A stretch of 64,000 bases of DNA from NCBI RefSeq assembly GCF_024266585.1, contig NZ_CP100647.1, positions 4,259,001 to 4,323,000 on the forward strand, given 5' to 3'. The position numbers were made by a program, and so were the translations under genes. The stretch is from Xanthomonas sacchari (GTDB lineage: Bacteria; Pseudomonadota; Gammaproteobacteria; Xanthomonadales; Xanthomonadaceae). Below the pieces are notes generated by a model that saw only the letters and a program-made list of their open reading frames with translations, was not told the DNA's origin and did no database searches. Shown here in pieces: positions 26,911-36,507 of this stretch (position 1 is the stretch's first letter; the number at the start of each line of letters is the position of its first letter).

Positions 26911-29578
26911 CGGGGCGGGACGGCGGCGCGGCGGGTTCGATGAGCGGCAGGGTAATGCGGATCGTGGTGCCGCGGCCATCGGGACCGGGCAGCGCCTCGA
27001 CGCTGCCGCCGTGCGCGCCGATCATGCCCTGGCAGATGGTCAGGCCCAGGCCGGTGCCGTGGCGGCCGCGGTCGCCGCGCTCGACGCTGTAGAACATGTC
27101 GAAGATGCGCGCGCGCTCGTCCTCGGGAATGCCCGGGCCGCGGTCGCTGATGTCGATGCGCAGGCGGCCCTCGACCATGCCGGCGGCGACGCGGATCGCC
27201 GCGTCCGCCGGCGAGAACTTGGCCGCGTTCTCCAGCACGTTGAAGATCGCCTGCTCGACCAGCGCCGGGTGCACCCACAGCGTCGGCAGCTCGGCGGCCA
27301 GGGCGATGTCCAGGCGCACCTGCGGCTGGTAGCGCTGCAGGCGCCGCGCGGCCGAGCCGATCAGTTCGTCCACGCCGATCCAGTCGCGGTTCAAGGTCAG
27401 CCCGGTGTGGCCGAGCCGGGTCATGTCCAGCAGGTTCTGGATATAGCGGTCCAGGCGCTCGCCTTCCATCTGGATGGTGTCGAGCAGGCTGCGGCGGTCC
27501 TCCGCGTCCATCGCCTTGCCGTAGCTGGACAGGCTGCTGGCCGCGCCGATCATCGCCGCCAGCGGCGAGCGCAGGTCGTGCGAGACCGAGGACAGCAGCG
27601 CCGAGCGCAGCCGCTCGGTCTCGCCGCTGACCCGCGCGCTCTCCAAATCGGCGACCAGGCGCGTGCGCAGCGCGGCCTGGCCGATGTCCTCGACCATCGC
27701 CTCGGCCAGGCGCTGCTGCTCCAGGCCCGGGCGCTGCACGCCGGCGCCGAAGCGCAGGCCGACCACGCCGATCGCGCCGCGCTCGTGGCGCACCGGCAGG
27801 AACCACCAGCTCGCCCCGGCCAGGGTGTCGGTGAAGCGGCCGGTGGCCTGGCCGTGACGCTGCGCCCAGTCGGCGGCGCTGCGGTCCACCGCGGCCATCG
27901 ACGGCGCGTAGTCGTCGGCGCCGGCGTGCGCGCGCTCCAGCGGCTGCAGGCGCAGCCAGGCCTCGGCCTCGAGCGTGCCGGCGAGCGCGCGGCGCCCGGC
28001 CTCCAGCACCTGGCCCAGGTCGGCGGCGCTGGCCAGCTCGCGGCCCAACCGCTGCAGCGCGGTGGTCTGCGCGTTGGCCGCACGCAGCGCCAGCACCTGC
28101 ATGCGCAGGCGCGAGGCCAGGCGCCCGGCGACCAGCGCCGCGACCAGGAACAGCAGCACCGTGACCAGGCCCTGGCGCGCGCCGATGTGCAGGGTGTAGC
28201 GCGGATCGATGAAGAAGAAATCGTAGGCAAGGAAGCTCAGGATGGCGGCCAGCACCGCCGCGGCCATCCGCGTCTTCGCCGCGACCATCACCACCGCGAC
28301 GATGAACACCATCGACAGGTCGTCGATGCCGACCCAGCGCTCGGCCAGCCAGCCCACCGCGACCGCCGCCAGCGTGGCGACCGTGGCGAACACCAGGTCG
28401 TCGCGCGACAGCCAATGCCCCGGGCTGCGCCAGCGCCGCCGCGCACGGGCGCGCGCTTCCGGCGAACTGATGATCACCAGCTCGTAGTGGGCGCCGCGTT
28501 GCAGCAGCTGTTGGGTCAGCGTGCGGTTGATCATCCGCGCCAGCGGGCGCTCGCGGGTGCGGCCCAGCACCAGGGTGGATACGCCGCTGCGCGCGGCGTG
28601 GTCGAGCAGGGTGTCGGCGACGTTGGCGCCGTGCAGCAGCGCGGCCTCGCCGCCGAGCCGCCGCGCCAGCGCGAAGGCGCGGTCGATCTCCAGCTGCCAG
28701 TCGGCATCGGGCTGCGCCTGGGTCTGCACGGTGACCACCGTCCACGGCGCGCCGCGGCGTTCGGCCAGGCGCCGCGCCACCCGCACCAGGTAGTCGGACT
28801 GGCCGCGCCCGTCGATCGCCACCATCACCGTGCGCCGCAGCGCGACGCTGGTGCGGCCCTGCGCGGCCTGCACGTCGCGCAGGTCGTTGTCGACGCGGTC
28901 GGCGGCGGTCTGCATCGCCAACTCGCGCAGCGCGGCCAGATTGGACGGCGAGAAGAACGCCTGCAGCGCCTGCCCGGCCTGCTCGGGCAGGTAGACCTTG
29001 CCCTGTTGCAGGCGCTCGATCAGTTCGCGCGGCGGCAGGTCGACCAGCACGATGTCGCGCAGGCGGTCGAAGATCGCATCGGGGACGGTCTCGCTGACGC
29101 GCACGCCGGTGATGCGATGGACCACGTCGTTGAGGCTTTCCAGGTGCTGGATGTTGACCGTGCTGTAGACGTCGATGCCGGCGTCGAGCAGTTCCTGCAC
29201 GTCCTGCCAGCGCCGCTCGTGGCGGCTGCCGGGCGCGTTGCGATGCGCCAGTTCGTCCACCAGCACCAGCGGCGGGCGCAGCGCCAGCAGCGCATCCAGG
29301 TCCATCTCGTCGAGGGTGCGGCCGCGATACTCCAGCCGCCGCCGCGGCTGCACGGTGAGGCCTTCCAGCAGCGCCGCGGTCTCGGCGCGGCCGTGGGTCT
29401 CGACCACGCCGACCACCAGCCGATGGCCCTGCTGCTGCAACTGCCGCGCGCGCGACAGCATCGCGTAGGTCTTGCCGACTCCCGGCGCCGCGCCGAGGAA
29501 CACGGTCAGGCGCCCGCCGCGCGCGCGCTGGAGTTCGCCGATCAGCGCATCGGCCTGCTGGGTGCGGGGGTCGGGCAT
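26900..29578 (-). CDS. kdpD: Potassium-sensing histidine kinase KdpD
   Basis: Inner-membrane sensor kinase for K+ limitation and osmotic stress. 892 aa, normal length. The N-terminal KdpD domain has Walker A GAAPGVGKT (29-37) and ELAHRNAPGSRH. A USP-like domain follows (about 250-370), then four closely spaced transmembrane segments (about 400-500), a GAF-like region, the HisKA box SSVSHDLRSPLAAM with phospho-His667, and the ATPase N/G boxes (NVLENAAKFS, DRGPGIPE, GTGLGLTICQG). The start at 29578 directly follows a heptad element that separates it from kdpC. Confidence 0.97.
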   Translation of the reverse strand: MPDPRTQQADALIGELQRARGGRLTVFLGAAPGVGKTYAMLSRARQLQQQGHRLVVGVVETHGRAETAALLEGLTVQPRRRLEYRGRTLDEMDLDALLALRPPLVLVDELAHRNAPGSRHERRWQDVQELLDAGIDVYSTVNIQHLESLNDVVHRITGVRVSETVPDAIFDRLRDIVLVDLPPRELIERLQQGKVYLPEQAGQALQAFFSPSNLAALRELAMQTAADRVDNDLRDVQAAQGRTSVALRRTVMVAIDGRGQSDYLVRVARRLAERRGAPWTVVTVQTQAQPDADWQLEIDRAFALARRLGGEAALLHGANVADTLLDHAARSGVSTLVLGRTRERPLARMINRTLTQQLLQRGAHYELVIISSPEARARARRRWRSPGHWLSRDDLVFATVATLAAVAVGWLAERWVGIDDLSMVFIVAVVMVAAKTRMAAAVLAAILSFLAYDFFFIDPRYTLHIGARQGLVTVLLFLVAALVAGRLASRLRMQVLALRAANAQTTALQRLGRELASAADLGQVLEAGRRALAGTLEAEAWLRLQPLERAHAGADDYAPSMAAVDRSAADWAQRHGQATGRFTDTLAGASWWFLPVRHERGAIGVVGLRFGAGVQRPGLEQQRLAEAMVEDIGQAALRTRLVADLESARVSGETERLRSALLSSVSHDLRSPLAAMIGAASSLSSYGKAMDAEDRRSLLDTIQMEGERLDRYIQNLLDMTRLGHTGLTLNRDWIGVDELIGSAARRLQRYQPQVRLDIALAAELPTLWVHPALVEQAIFNVLENAAKFSPADAAIRVAAGMVEGRLRIDISDRGPGIPEDERARIFDMFYSVERGDRGRHGTGLGLTICQGMIGAHGGSVEALPGPDGRGTTIRITLPLIEPAAPPSRPDAD

Positions 29579-29582
29579 TTGG

Positions 29583-29692
29583 AGCTGGGAATGGGGAATA
29601 GGGAATGGGGAATCGCAAAGCCTACAGCGCGGCGCGCCTTACCGCTTTTGCTCCCTCCCATTCCCGATTCCCGTTTCCCCATTCCCGGCCGC
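29583..29692. repeat. Inverted heptad-repeat element between kdpC and kdpD
   Basis: A forward arm of GGGAATG/GGGAATA heptads (29585-29615) and an inverted arm (29657-29690) flank a core of about 40 bp. The inverted arm lies inside kdpC and supplies its last residues. Confidence 0.8.
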
Positions 29693-30268
29693 GTCCAAGG
29701 CCAGATTCAGCGCCAGCACGTTCACCCGCGGCCTGCCGAGCACGCCGAACTGGCGCGGCTGGGTCTGCGCGGCGACCAGGGCGGCCACGGTCTGCGGCGG
29801 CAGGCCGCGCGCGGCGGCGACGCGCGCCACCTGAAGCTGCGCCGCGGCGACGCTGATGTCCGGATCCATGCCGCTGCCGGACTGGGTGATCAGGTCGTCC
29901 GGCACCTGCGCCGGGTCGACGCCCTCGCGCGCGGCCACCGCCTGGCGGGTGTCGTCCAGGCGCTTGCGCAGGTCGGGATTGCTGCGCGCCTGGTTGCTGC
30001 CGGCCGCCGCCATCGGGTCATACTTGGCGCCGGACGGACGCGGCTGGAAGTAGCCGGCAGCGGCGAACGGCTGCGCCACCAGCGCCGAGCCGACCACGCG
30101 GCCGTCGTGGGTGCGCAGGCTGCCGTTGGCCTGCTCGGGGAACAGCGCGCCGGCCAGCATGGTGGCCAGCAGCGAGTACAGCGCCGCGGACGCGAGCACC
30201 AGCAGCGGCAGCACCAGCACGGCGCGCCAGCGCATCGGTTCGCGGGGGGAAACGGAGGACACAGTCAT
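29639..30268 (-). CDS. kdpC: Potassium-transporting ATPase subunit KdpC
   Basis: Single-span accessory subunit of the KdpFABC P-type K+ pump. 209 aa. One N-terminal transmembrane segment (VLVLPLLVLASAALYSLLATML), then conserved GRVVGSALVAQPF, YFQPRPS and the DLITQSGSGMDPDIS motif. The final residues GNGETGIGNGREQKR are repeat-encoded and are not part of the conserved fold. Starts 39 bp after kdpB. Confidence 0.96.
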   Translation of the reverse strand: MTVSSVSPREPMRWRAVLVLPLLVLASAALYSLLATMLAGALFPEQANGSLRTHDGRVVGSALVAQPFAAAGYFQPRPSGAKYDPMAAAGSNQARSNPDLRKRLDDTRQAVAAREGVDPAQVPDDLITQSGSGMDPDISVAAAQLQVARVAAARGLPPQTVAALVAAQTQPRQFGVLGRPRVNVLALNLALDAAGNGETGIGNGREQKR

Positions 30269-30307
30269 GGAGGCAATTCCGAAAGAGCGTGAGAGTCGGC
30301 GCCGGGG

Positions 30308-32377
30308 TCAGCCCAGCGCCACCAGCAACAGATCGATGACCTTGATCCCGACGAACGGCAGCAGCACGCCGCCCACGCCGTAGATCAGCATGTTCCGGCG
30401 CAACAGCGAGGTCGCCGAGGACGGGGTGAAGCGCACGCCGCGCAGCGCCAGCGGGATCAGCGCCGGGATCACCAGCGCATTGAAGATCAGCGCCGCCAGC
30501 ACCGCGTTGGTCGGGTTGGACAGGTGCATCACGTTCAGCGCGGCCATCTGCGGGATCGAGGCGGCGAACAGCGCCGGCAGGATCGCGAAGTACTTGGACA
30601 CGTCGTTGGCCAGCGAGAAGGTGGTCAGCGCGCCGCGGGTGATCAGTTGCTGCTTGCCCACTTCGACCACCGCCAGCAGCTTGGCCGGATCCGAATCCAG
30701 ATCGACCATGTTGCCGGCCTCCTTGGCCGCCTGGGTGCCGGAGTTCATCGCCAGGCCGACGTCGGCCTGCGCCAGCGCAGGCGCGTCGTTGGTGCCGTCG
30801 CCGACCATCGCCACCAGGCGTCCGCCGGCCTGCTCCTGGCGGATGCGCGCCAGCTTGTCCTCGGGCGTGGCCTCGGCGATGTAGTCGTCGACGCCGGCCT
30901 CGGCGGCGATGGCCGCGGCGGTGAGCGGATTGTCGCCGGTGATCATCACCGTCTTGACGCCCATCGCGCGCAGCCGCGCGAACTTCTCGCGTACGCCGTG
31001 CTTGACCACGTCCGACAGCTCGACCACGCCCAGCACGTGCCGGCCCTCGGCCACCACCAGCGGCGTGGCGCCGCTGCGCGCGACCTGCTCGACCCGGCCC
31101 TTCAGTTCCGCCGGCACCTGCCCGCCCAGCGCGGTGACGTGGCGGATCAGCGCATCGGCGGCGCCCTTGCGGATCGACCGCGGCGGCTGCATGCCGACGG
31201 CCGGCAGGTCGACGCCGGACATGCGCGTCTGCGCGGTGAAGGCGACGAACTCGGCGCCCGCCGGATCGGCCGGCGGCAGCCCCTGCTCGCGCGCCAGGCG
31301 CACGATCGACTTGCCCTCCGGGGTCGGGTCGGCCAGCGACGACAGCATCGCCGCCTCGCGCAGCTGCGCCACGTCCACGCCGCTGAGCGCATGGAACACG
31401 GTGGCCTGGCGGTCGCCGTGCGTGATGGTGCCGGTCTTGTCCAGCAGCAGCACGTCGACGTCGCCGGCCACTTCCACCGCCTTGCCCGACTTGGCCAGCA
31501 CGTTGGCCGACAGCGCGCGGTTCATGCCGGCGATGCCGATCGCCGGCAGCAGCCCGCCGATGGTGGTCGGGATCAGGCACACCAGCAGCGCGATCAGCAG
31601 CAGTGGGTCCACGTGCACGCCGACGAAGCCGGCGATCGCCGGCAGCGTGGCGACCACGATCAGGAAGGTCAGGGTCATCGCCGCCAGCAGCATGGTCAGG
31701 GCGATCTCGTTCGGCGTCTTCTGCCGGTTGGCGCCTTCCACCAGCGCGATCATCCGGTCCAGGAAGCTGTGGCCCGGCTCGGCGGTGACCTTCACCAGGA
31801 TCTCGTCGGACAGCACCTTGGTGCCGCCGATGACGCCGGAGCGATCAGTGCCGGCCTCGCGCAGCACCGGCGCGGATTCGCCGGTGACCGCGGCCTCGTT
31901 GATCGTGGCCAGGCCGTGCACGATCTCGCCGTCGGCCGGGATCAGCTCGCCGGCCGACACCACCACCAGGTCGCCCGGGCGCAGTTCGGCGGCGGGCACG
32001 CTGGTCTCGCCATCCAGCCGCGCGCTGGCGACCCGGCGCGCCACCAGGTCCTTGCGCGCGCGCCGCAGCGAGGCGGCCTGGCCGCGGCCGCGGGCCTCGG
32101 CCACCGCTTCGGCGAAGTTGCCGAACAGCACGGTGACCAGCAGGATCGCGGTCACCGCCCAGCCGAAGCCGGCCGGGCCCTGGCCGGACACGGTGATCAG
32201 CGCCGACAGCAGCGTGCCGGCGAAGACCACGGCCATCACCGGGCTGCCGAGCAGGTGCCGCGGCGACAGCTTCAGCACGCTGTCGCGCAAGGCCGCGCGC
32301 AGCGCCGCGGCATCGAACAACCCAGGCCGGCGCGCCGGCGAAGAAGCCACGGAAGTAGAAGGAAGCGGGGTGCTCAT
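30308..32377 (-). CDS. kdpB: Potassium-transporting ATPase ATP-binding subunit KdpB
   Basis: Catalytic P-type ATPase subunit that hydrolyses ATP and couples it to K+ uptake through KdpA. 689 aa. Phosphatase-loop TGES is at 165-168, phosphorylated D313 is in DKTGTITH, and [18 protein letters not shown] marks the hinge. Seven or so membrane segments are visible. It starts 10 bp after the kdpA stop. Confidence 0.98.
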   Translation of the reverse strand: MSTPLPSTSVASSPARRPGLFDAAALRAALRDSVLKLSPRHLLGSPVMAVVFAGTLLSALITVSGQGPAGFGWAVTAILLVTVLFGNFAEAVAEARGRGQAASLRRARKDLVARRVASARLDGETSVPAAELRPGDLVVVSAGELIPADGEIVHGLATINEAAVTGESAPVLREAGTDRSGVIGGTKVLSDEILVKVTAEPGHSFLDRMIALVEGANRQKTPNEIALTMLLAAMTLTFLIVVATLPAIAGFVGVHVDPLLLIALLVCLIPTTIGGLLPAIGIAGMNRALSANVLAKSGKAVEVAGDVDVLLLDKTGTITHGDRQATVFHALSGVDVAQLREAAMLSSLADPTPEGKSIVRLAREQGLPPADPAGAEFVAFTAQTRMSGVDLPAVGMQPPRSIRKGAADALIRHVTALGGQVPAELKGRVEQVARSGATPLVVAEGRHVLGVVELSDVVKHGVREKFARLRAMGVKTVMITGDNPLTAAAIAAEAGVDDYIAEATPEDKLARIRQEQAGGRLVAMVGDGTNDAPALAQADVGLAMNSGTQAAKEAGNMVDLDSDPAKLLAVVEVGKQQLITRGALTTFSLANDVSKYFAILPALFAASIPQMAALNVMHLSNPTNAVLAALIFNALVIPALIPLALRGVRFTPSSATSLLRRNMLIYGVGGVLLPFVGIKVIDLLLVALG

Positions 32378-32387
32378 CGTCGTCGTC

Positions 32388-34073
32388 TCAGTGCGCGGCC
32401 AGGGTCAGGTGATCGGCGATCGGTCCCAACACCAAAGCCGGCGTGAATTGCAGAACGGTCAGGACCGCGATGACCGCGATCAGGGTCAATGCGAAGGTCG
32501 GGGTTTCCACCTGCAGGCTGCCGCCGGTTTCCGGCGCCACCCGCTTGCGCGCCAGTTGCGCGGCCACGATCAGCGGCACGATCAGCGCCGGATAGCGGCC
32601 CAGCAGCAGCACCACGGTGCAGCTCAGGTTCCACCACGGAATGCCGTCGCCCAGGCCCTCGAAGCCGGAGCCGTTGTTGGCGAACGCCGAGGTGTACTCG
32701 TAGAATACCTGGCTGATGCCGTGGAAGCCGGGATTGGAGGTCGCCGAGATCGCCGCCGGCAGCGCCAGGGTGACCGCGGTGAAGCCGAGCAGCACCAGCG
32801 GCTGCAGCAGGATCAGCAGCGCCAGCAGACGCACTTCCGGCGCCTCGATCTTGCGCCCGAACAACTCCGGGGTGCGCCCGGTCATCAGTCCGGCCAGAAA
32901 CACGCTCAGCAGCAGATACACCAGGAACTGCTGCAGGCCGCAACCGATGCCGCCCCAGATCGCATTGATCAGCATGTTGACCATGGCCACGCCGCCGGTC
33001 AGCGGCGCCAGCGAATCGTGCATGGCGTTGACCGAGCCGTTGGAGGTCTGCGTGGTCAGCGACGACCAGGCCGCCGACGCATCGACGCCGAAGCGCACCT
33101 CCTTGCCTTCCATCAGCGCGGCGCTGCCCGGCGCATGGCCTTCGGCCCACAACGACACCGCGGTGGACGCCAGCGACATCACCAGCATGCTGCCGAACAC
33201 CAGCGCGGTGAACTTGCGGCGCCCGGTGAACGGGCCGACCATGAACGCCACCGCCACCGGGATCAGCACGATGGCCAGCACCTCCAGCAGGTTGGAGAAC
33301 GGCGTGGGATTCTCCAGCGCCATCGCGCTGTTGGGGCCGTACCAGCCGCCGCCGTTGGTGCCGAGTTGCTTGATCGCCACCATCGCCGCGACCGGACCGA
33401 GCGGGATCTTCTGCGTCTGCTGCCCGGCGCTGGCGTCCAGCGGCGTGGCGACCGGACCGGCGGCCAGCGTCGAGGGCACACCCTGCTGGGTCAGCAGCAA
33501 CGTCCACAGCAGGCACAGCGGCAGCAGGAAACGCAGGGTCGGACGGATCACGTCGGCCCAGTAGTTGCCGAGATCCACATCCTGCGCCGCGTCGTGGCCG
33601 CGCCCGCCGAACAGGCCGCGCAGCGTCGCCGCGACCAGCGCCAGGCCCATCATCGGGGTGATGAACTGCAGGCCGACCACGCCCACCGCCTGCGACAGGT
33701 ACGACAGCTGCGCCTGACCCGAGTAGTGCTGCTGGTCGGTGTTGGTGAGGAACGAGACCATGGTGTGCAGGGCCACGTCCCAGCGCATGTTGGGCACCGC
33801 GTCGGGATTGAACGGCAGCCAGGCCTGGGTGACGAACAGCACGAACACCAGCACGCCCAGCACCAGGTTGCTGGCCAGGAACGCGCCGGCGTAGGCGCGC
33901 CAGTGCATGCCGCGCGCCGGGTCGGTGCCGAGCAGGCGGTACAGCGGGCGTTCGATCCAGCCGAACAACGCGTCGCCGCGCATCGGCGCCCCGCGCATCA
34001 CCTTGGCCAGGTACAGGCCCAGCGGCCATCCCAGCAGCAGCGCGAGCGCATAGACAAGCAATGTATCGATCAT
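32388..34073 (-). CDS. kdpA: Potassium-transporting ATPase potassium-binding subunit KdpA
   Basis: Channel-like subunit that selects and translocates K+. 561 aa with about ten hydrophobic segments. The selectivity-filter loops can be seen in order: [41 protein letters not shown] and [16 protein letters not shown]. It starts 16 bp after the kdpF stop. Confidence 0.98.
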   Translation of the reverse strand: MIDTLLVYALALLLGWPLGLYLAKVMRGAPMRGDALFGWIERPLYRLLGTDPARGMHWRAYAGAFLASNLVLGVLVFVLFVTQAWLPFNPDAVPNMRWDVALHTMVSFLTNTDQQHYSGQAQLSYLSQAVGVVGLQFITPMMGLALVAATLRGLFGGRGHDAAQDVDLGNYWADVIRPTLRFLLPLCLLWTLLLTQQGVPSTLAAGPVATPLDASAGQQTQKIPLGPVAAMVAIKQLGTNGGGWYGPNSAMALENPTPFSNLLEVLAIVLIPVAVAFMVGPFTGRRKFTALVFGSMLVMSLASTAVSLWAEGHAPGSAALMEGKEVRFGVDASAAWSSLTTQTSNGSVNAMHDSLAPLTGGVAMVNMLINAIWGGIGCGLQQFLVYLLLSVFLAGLMTGRTPELFGRKIEAPEVRLLALLILLQPLVLLGFTAVTLALPAAISATSNPGFHGISQVFYEYTSAFANNGSGFEGLGDGIPWWNLSCTVVLLLGRYPALIVPLIVAAQLARKRVAPETGGSLQVETPTFALTLIAVIAVLTVLQFTPALVLGPIADHLTLAAH

Positions 34074-34089
34074 GGAAGTGGCACTCGGC

Positions 34090-34182
34090 TCAGAAATCTT
34101 CGGGGCGCAGGATCACGTACAGCAGGTAACCGGCCGCGACGATCACCGCCACGCCGCAAACGAACGAAAGCCAACCGCTCAT
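34090..34182 (-). CDS. kdpF: KdpF, small membrane peptide of the Kdp pump
   Basis: 30 aa, a single transmembrane helix (LSFVCGVAVIVAAGYLLYVIL) ending RPEDF, the size and end typical of KdpF. It stabilises the KdpABC complex. First gene of the operon; the start at 34182 (MSGWLS) is chosen over an upstream Met, whose extra residues do not resemble the family. Confidence 0.92.
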   Translation of the reverse strand: MSGWLSFVCGVAVIVAAGYLLYVILRPEDF

Positions 34183-34334
34183 GGTCTCAACTCCGAAACA
34201 AAGGGACGGCCCGCCGCACGGCAGGCCGCAATCGCATGGGAACACCACCGCGCGCGACGCGCGCACGGTGGCAGAAGGGAAGCGCAACATGGCGACGCAC
34301 GCCGGGTCGGACAGGCCTTCTGGCCCAGGCCGGC

Positions 34335-34401
34335 ATTATCGAAGCCGGCGCCATAAACTCTCCGTGGCGAAGCCGCGCGGCGCGCATAAATTCTGCGTAA
34401 A
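34335..34401 (-). promoter_or_regulatory. kdp promoter with predicted KdpE site
   Basis: Minus-strand KdpE-like site TTTACGCAGAATTTAT (34386-34401): two TTTA half-sites whose starts are 11 bp apart, the same phasing as the E. coli KdpE site. A -10 box GATAAT (34335-34340) lies 45 bp downstream. No good -35 box exists at the expected place, as usual for an activator-dependent promoter. The rest of the 34183-34490 gap holds no gene. Confidence 0.7.
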
Positions 34402-34490
34402 ACCGCACGTTGCAGGCGCATCGCCATGGTCGGCGCCGGCAGCGCGCGTTGCCGCGCGACGCGGCCGGCACCGCGTGCGCCATCCTCAGT

Positions 34491-35999
34491 TCAGTAGTGC
34501 AGGATCGCGTCGATCAACGCCGTGGCCTGATGATTGCGGCGCCCGCCGTCGTAGGCCGGGAAATCGTAGGCGTGCTCGTAGCGCAGCTCCGGGCGGATCT
34601 CCAGGTCCTGCGATACCCAATGGGTGAGGCCGATGGTGTGGCTGGAGTAGCGCGTGGCGAAGCCGGTGCGTTGGCCGTCGTGGTCATTCACGAACTCGTT
34701 GCGGATCGCCAGCATGTCCGATGCGCCGAGCTGGATGTTGACGTAGTTGACGATGGCGTCGGCGCTGCTGCGTCCCAGCGGGAAGTCCGGCGCCTCGCCC
34801 AGCGCATAGCCCGGGCGCCCGGTCGGCGCGTGCGACTGCGACGGATCGGTGGCCAGCGCCTGGTCGCGCACGTAGAGGTGATAGGCCTCGGTGAGCATGT
34901 GCACCCTCGGCGAGAAGCGATGGCCCCAGGTCAGCACGAACTCCTGCAGGTTGTTGTAGGTCTGCGCGGCGTTGTTGTACGACTCCACGCACGGATACAG
35001 CATGTCGTCGTTGCTCTTGGAGACCCAGCGCAGGCAGGCCTGCGCGCTCAGGCGGCTGGTCGCGTCCCAGATCGCCGAATCGTCGCCGCCATGCACGCCG
35101 AGCTGCAGCGTCCACTGGTCGTTGAGCTTGGTGGTGGTGAGCACGCCCATGTTGGTATAGGCATCGACCGTGTACAGGATCGAATGGGTCAACAGGTAGT
35201 TGTTCGGCGAGAACTGCGCCTCGATGTCCGGCAGCGACAGATAGCGGCCGACCGTGACCAGCATGCCCTGCGCCACCGACGGCAGGTACACATCCACATG
35301 CGCGATCATCGGATCGTTGCCGTAGATCTTGCCGTTGAGCGCACTGTTGGGCTGTGGGTGGTGCAGCAACTGGTCGCTGGTGACGCCCTTCATCGTGGTG
35401 TAGTGGTAGTCGTAGCCGTACAGGTCGTCGAGGTGGAAGCCCCAGTCGACATGATCGGTCTGCACCGTGTCCGGCACGCGCTGCAGGCGGATCAGCGCCT
35501 GGTTGAACTCGCCGCGATTGGGCCGCGTGGAGTAGGACAACGGATAGTTGCTGCGCGAGGACGTGCTGGCGTTGAGCGAGGGATTGATCCAGCCGTACAG
35601 CTCGATGCGGTTGCGCTGCATCCACTGCCCCACGCGCGTGCAGGCCAGTGCCTTTTCCACCGGGTACTGCGCATTCTCGTTGGGCACGCCGACCGGGTAG
35701 TCCACCGCGCCCAGCTGCCATTCGGCCGACGGGAACGGCGGCGAGGAGAACGGCGCCGCCAGACCGCGGCGCGCCGGCGTCGGCGCCTCGGGATCGGCCG
35801 GTTGCGCATCCTCGCGGTAGGCGGAGGCCAGGCGCGAGAAGAAACCGTCGGAACAGTCGGCGCTGCGCGCCGGCGGCGGCGTGGCGGCCTGCGACGCCGG
35901 CATCGCCTCCGACATGGGCGCAGCCAGGCCCGCGGCGGCGGCGTGGCCGGCGCACAGCAGGGCCAGGGGCAGGAACAGGGGATGGAGCTTCATGGACAT
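34491..35999 (-). CDS. BBP2/OmpL-like outer-membrane beta-barrel porin
   Basis: 502 aa. A signal peptide (MSMKLHPLFLPLALLCAGHAAAA) is followed by a Pro/Ala-rich linker and a predicted barrel of alternating aromatic/polar strands (RIELYGWINPSLNAS, WGFHLDDLYGYDYHYTTM, RPELRYEHAYDFPAYDGG). The protein ends ALIDAILHY, an outer-membrane C-terminal signature with a terminal aromatic residue. It resembles the putative beta-barrel porin-2 family. It lies directly upstream of kdpF on the same strand and its promoter carries a KdpE-like site, suggesting a role in K+ entry across the outer membrane (inference). ATGs at 35999 and 35993 are both possible starts. Confidence 0.85.
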   Translation of the reverse strand: MSMKLHPLFLPLALLCAGHAAAAGLAAPMSEAMPASQAATPPPARSADCSDGFFSRLASAYREDAQPADPEAPTPARRGLAAPFSSPPFPSAEWQLGAVDYPVGVPNENAQYPVEKALACTRVGQWMQRNRIELYGWINPSLNASTSSRSNYPLSYSTRPNRGEFNQALIRLQRVPDTVQTDHVDWGFHLDDLYGYDYHYTTMKGVTSDQLLHHPQPNSALNGKIYGNDPMIAHVDVYLPSVAQGMLVTVGRYLSLPDIEAQFSPNNYLLTHSILYTVDAYTNMGVLTTTKLNDQWTLQLGVHGGDDSAIWDATSRLSAQACLRWVSKSNDDMLYPCVESYNNAAQTYNNLQEFVLTWGHRFSPRVHMLTEAYHLYVRDQALATDPSQSHAPTGRPGYALGEAPDFPLGRSSADAIVNYVNIQLGASDMLAIRNEFVNDHDGQRTGFATRYSSHTIGLTHWVSQDLEIRPELRYEHAYDFPAYDGGRRNHQATALIDAILHY

Positions 36000-36392
36000 C
36001 GCGACTTCGGCTCGCAACGAGCCGTCCTTCTGTGGGTGGAGGGAGGCAACGACAGCGCGCCGCCTCACGCGCACACGCCATCGCAGGCGACGCACTTGGT
36101 GGCGCGTCGCAGGGAGAGAGGTGGAATGCAGCGCCGCGGCGGCGGCGTCAGCGGGTCAATGCGCGTGCAGTGAACGCGCGCGGCAGCGTGGCGGCGGATG
36201 CTGCAATGCGCTGCGGCAGCCATGGCGGCGGCGCGACGCGGGTGGGCTCGCGGCGATCCAGATGCGGACACCAGGCCAGCCATCCGCCAGCGGATGCCGC
36301 GGATGGCGCCTGCAGTCGACCGTTGCGGGCGGCGCCATGCTCAAGATTGCAGCCATCGAGTCCACGCACCCATCCCCGTCGTCAGCGCGGAA

Positions 36393-36457
36393 AGTATAGG
36401 AATCGCCGGATATCTTCGTTGCAAAGCGCGCGCTGGTTCGAATAAAACCTGCGTAAA
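36393..36457 (-). promoter_or_regulatory. Porin promoter with predicted KdpE site
   Basis: Minus-strand TTTACGCAGGTTTTAT (36442-36457) differs from the kdp site at only two positions and keeps the 11-bp half-site phasing. A -10 box TATACT (36393-36398) lies 43 bp downstream, versus 45 bp in the kdp promoter. A start near 36386 would give a leader of about 390 nt before the porin gene. I see no gene in 36000-36392. Confidence 0.65.
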
Positions 36458-36507
36458 TTCCCGTGTAGAACGGGCGTGGCGCGTTGCGTTTGGGCCATGG
36501 GGTGCGC

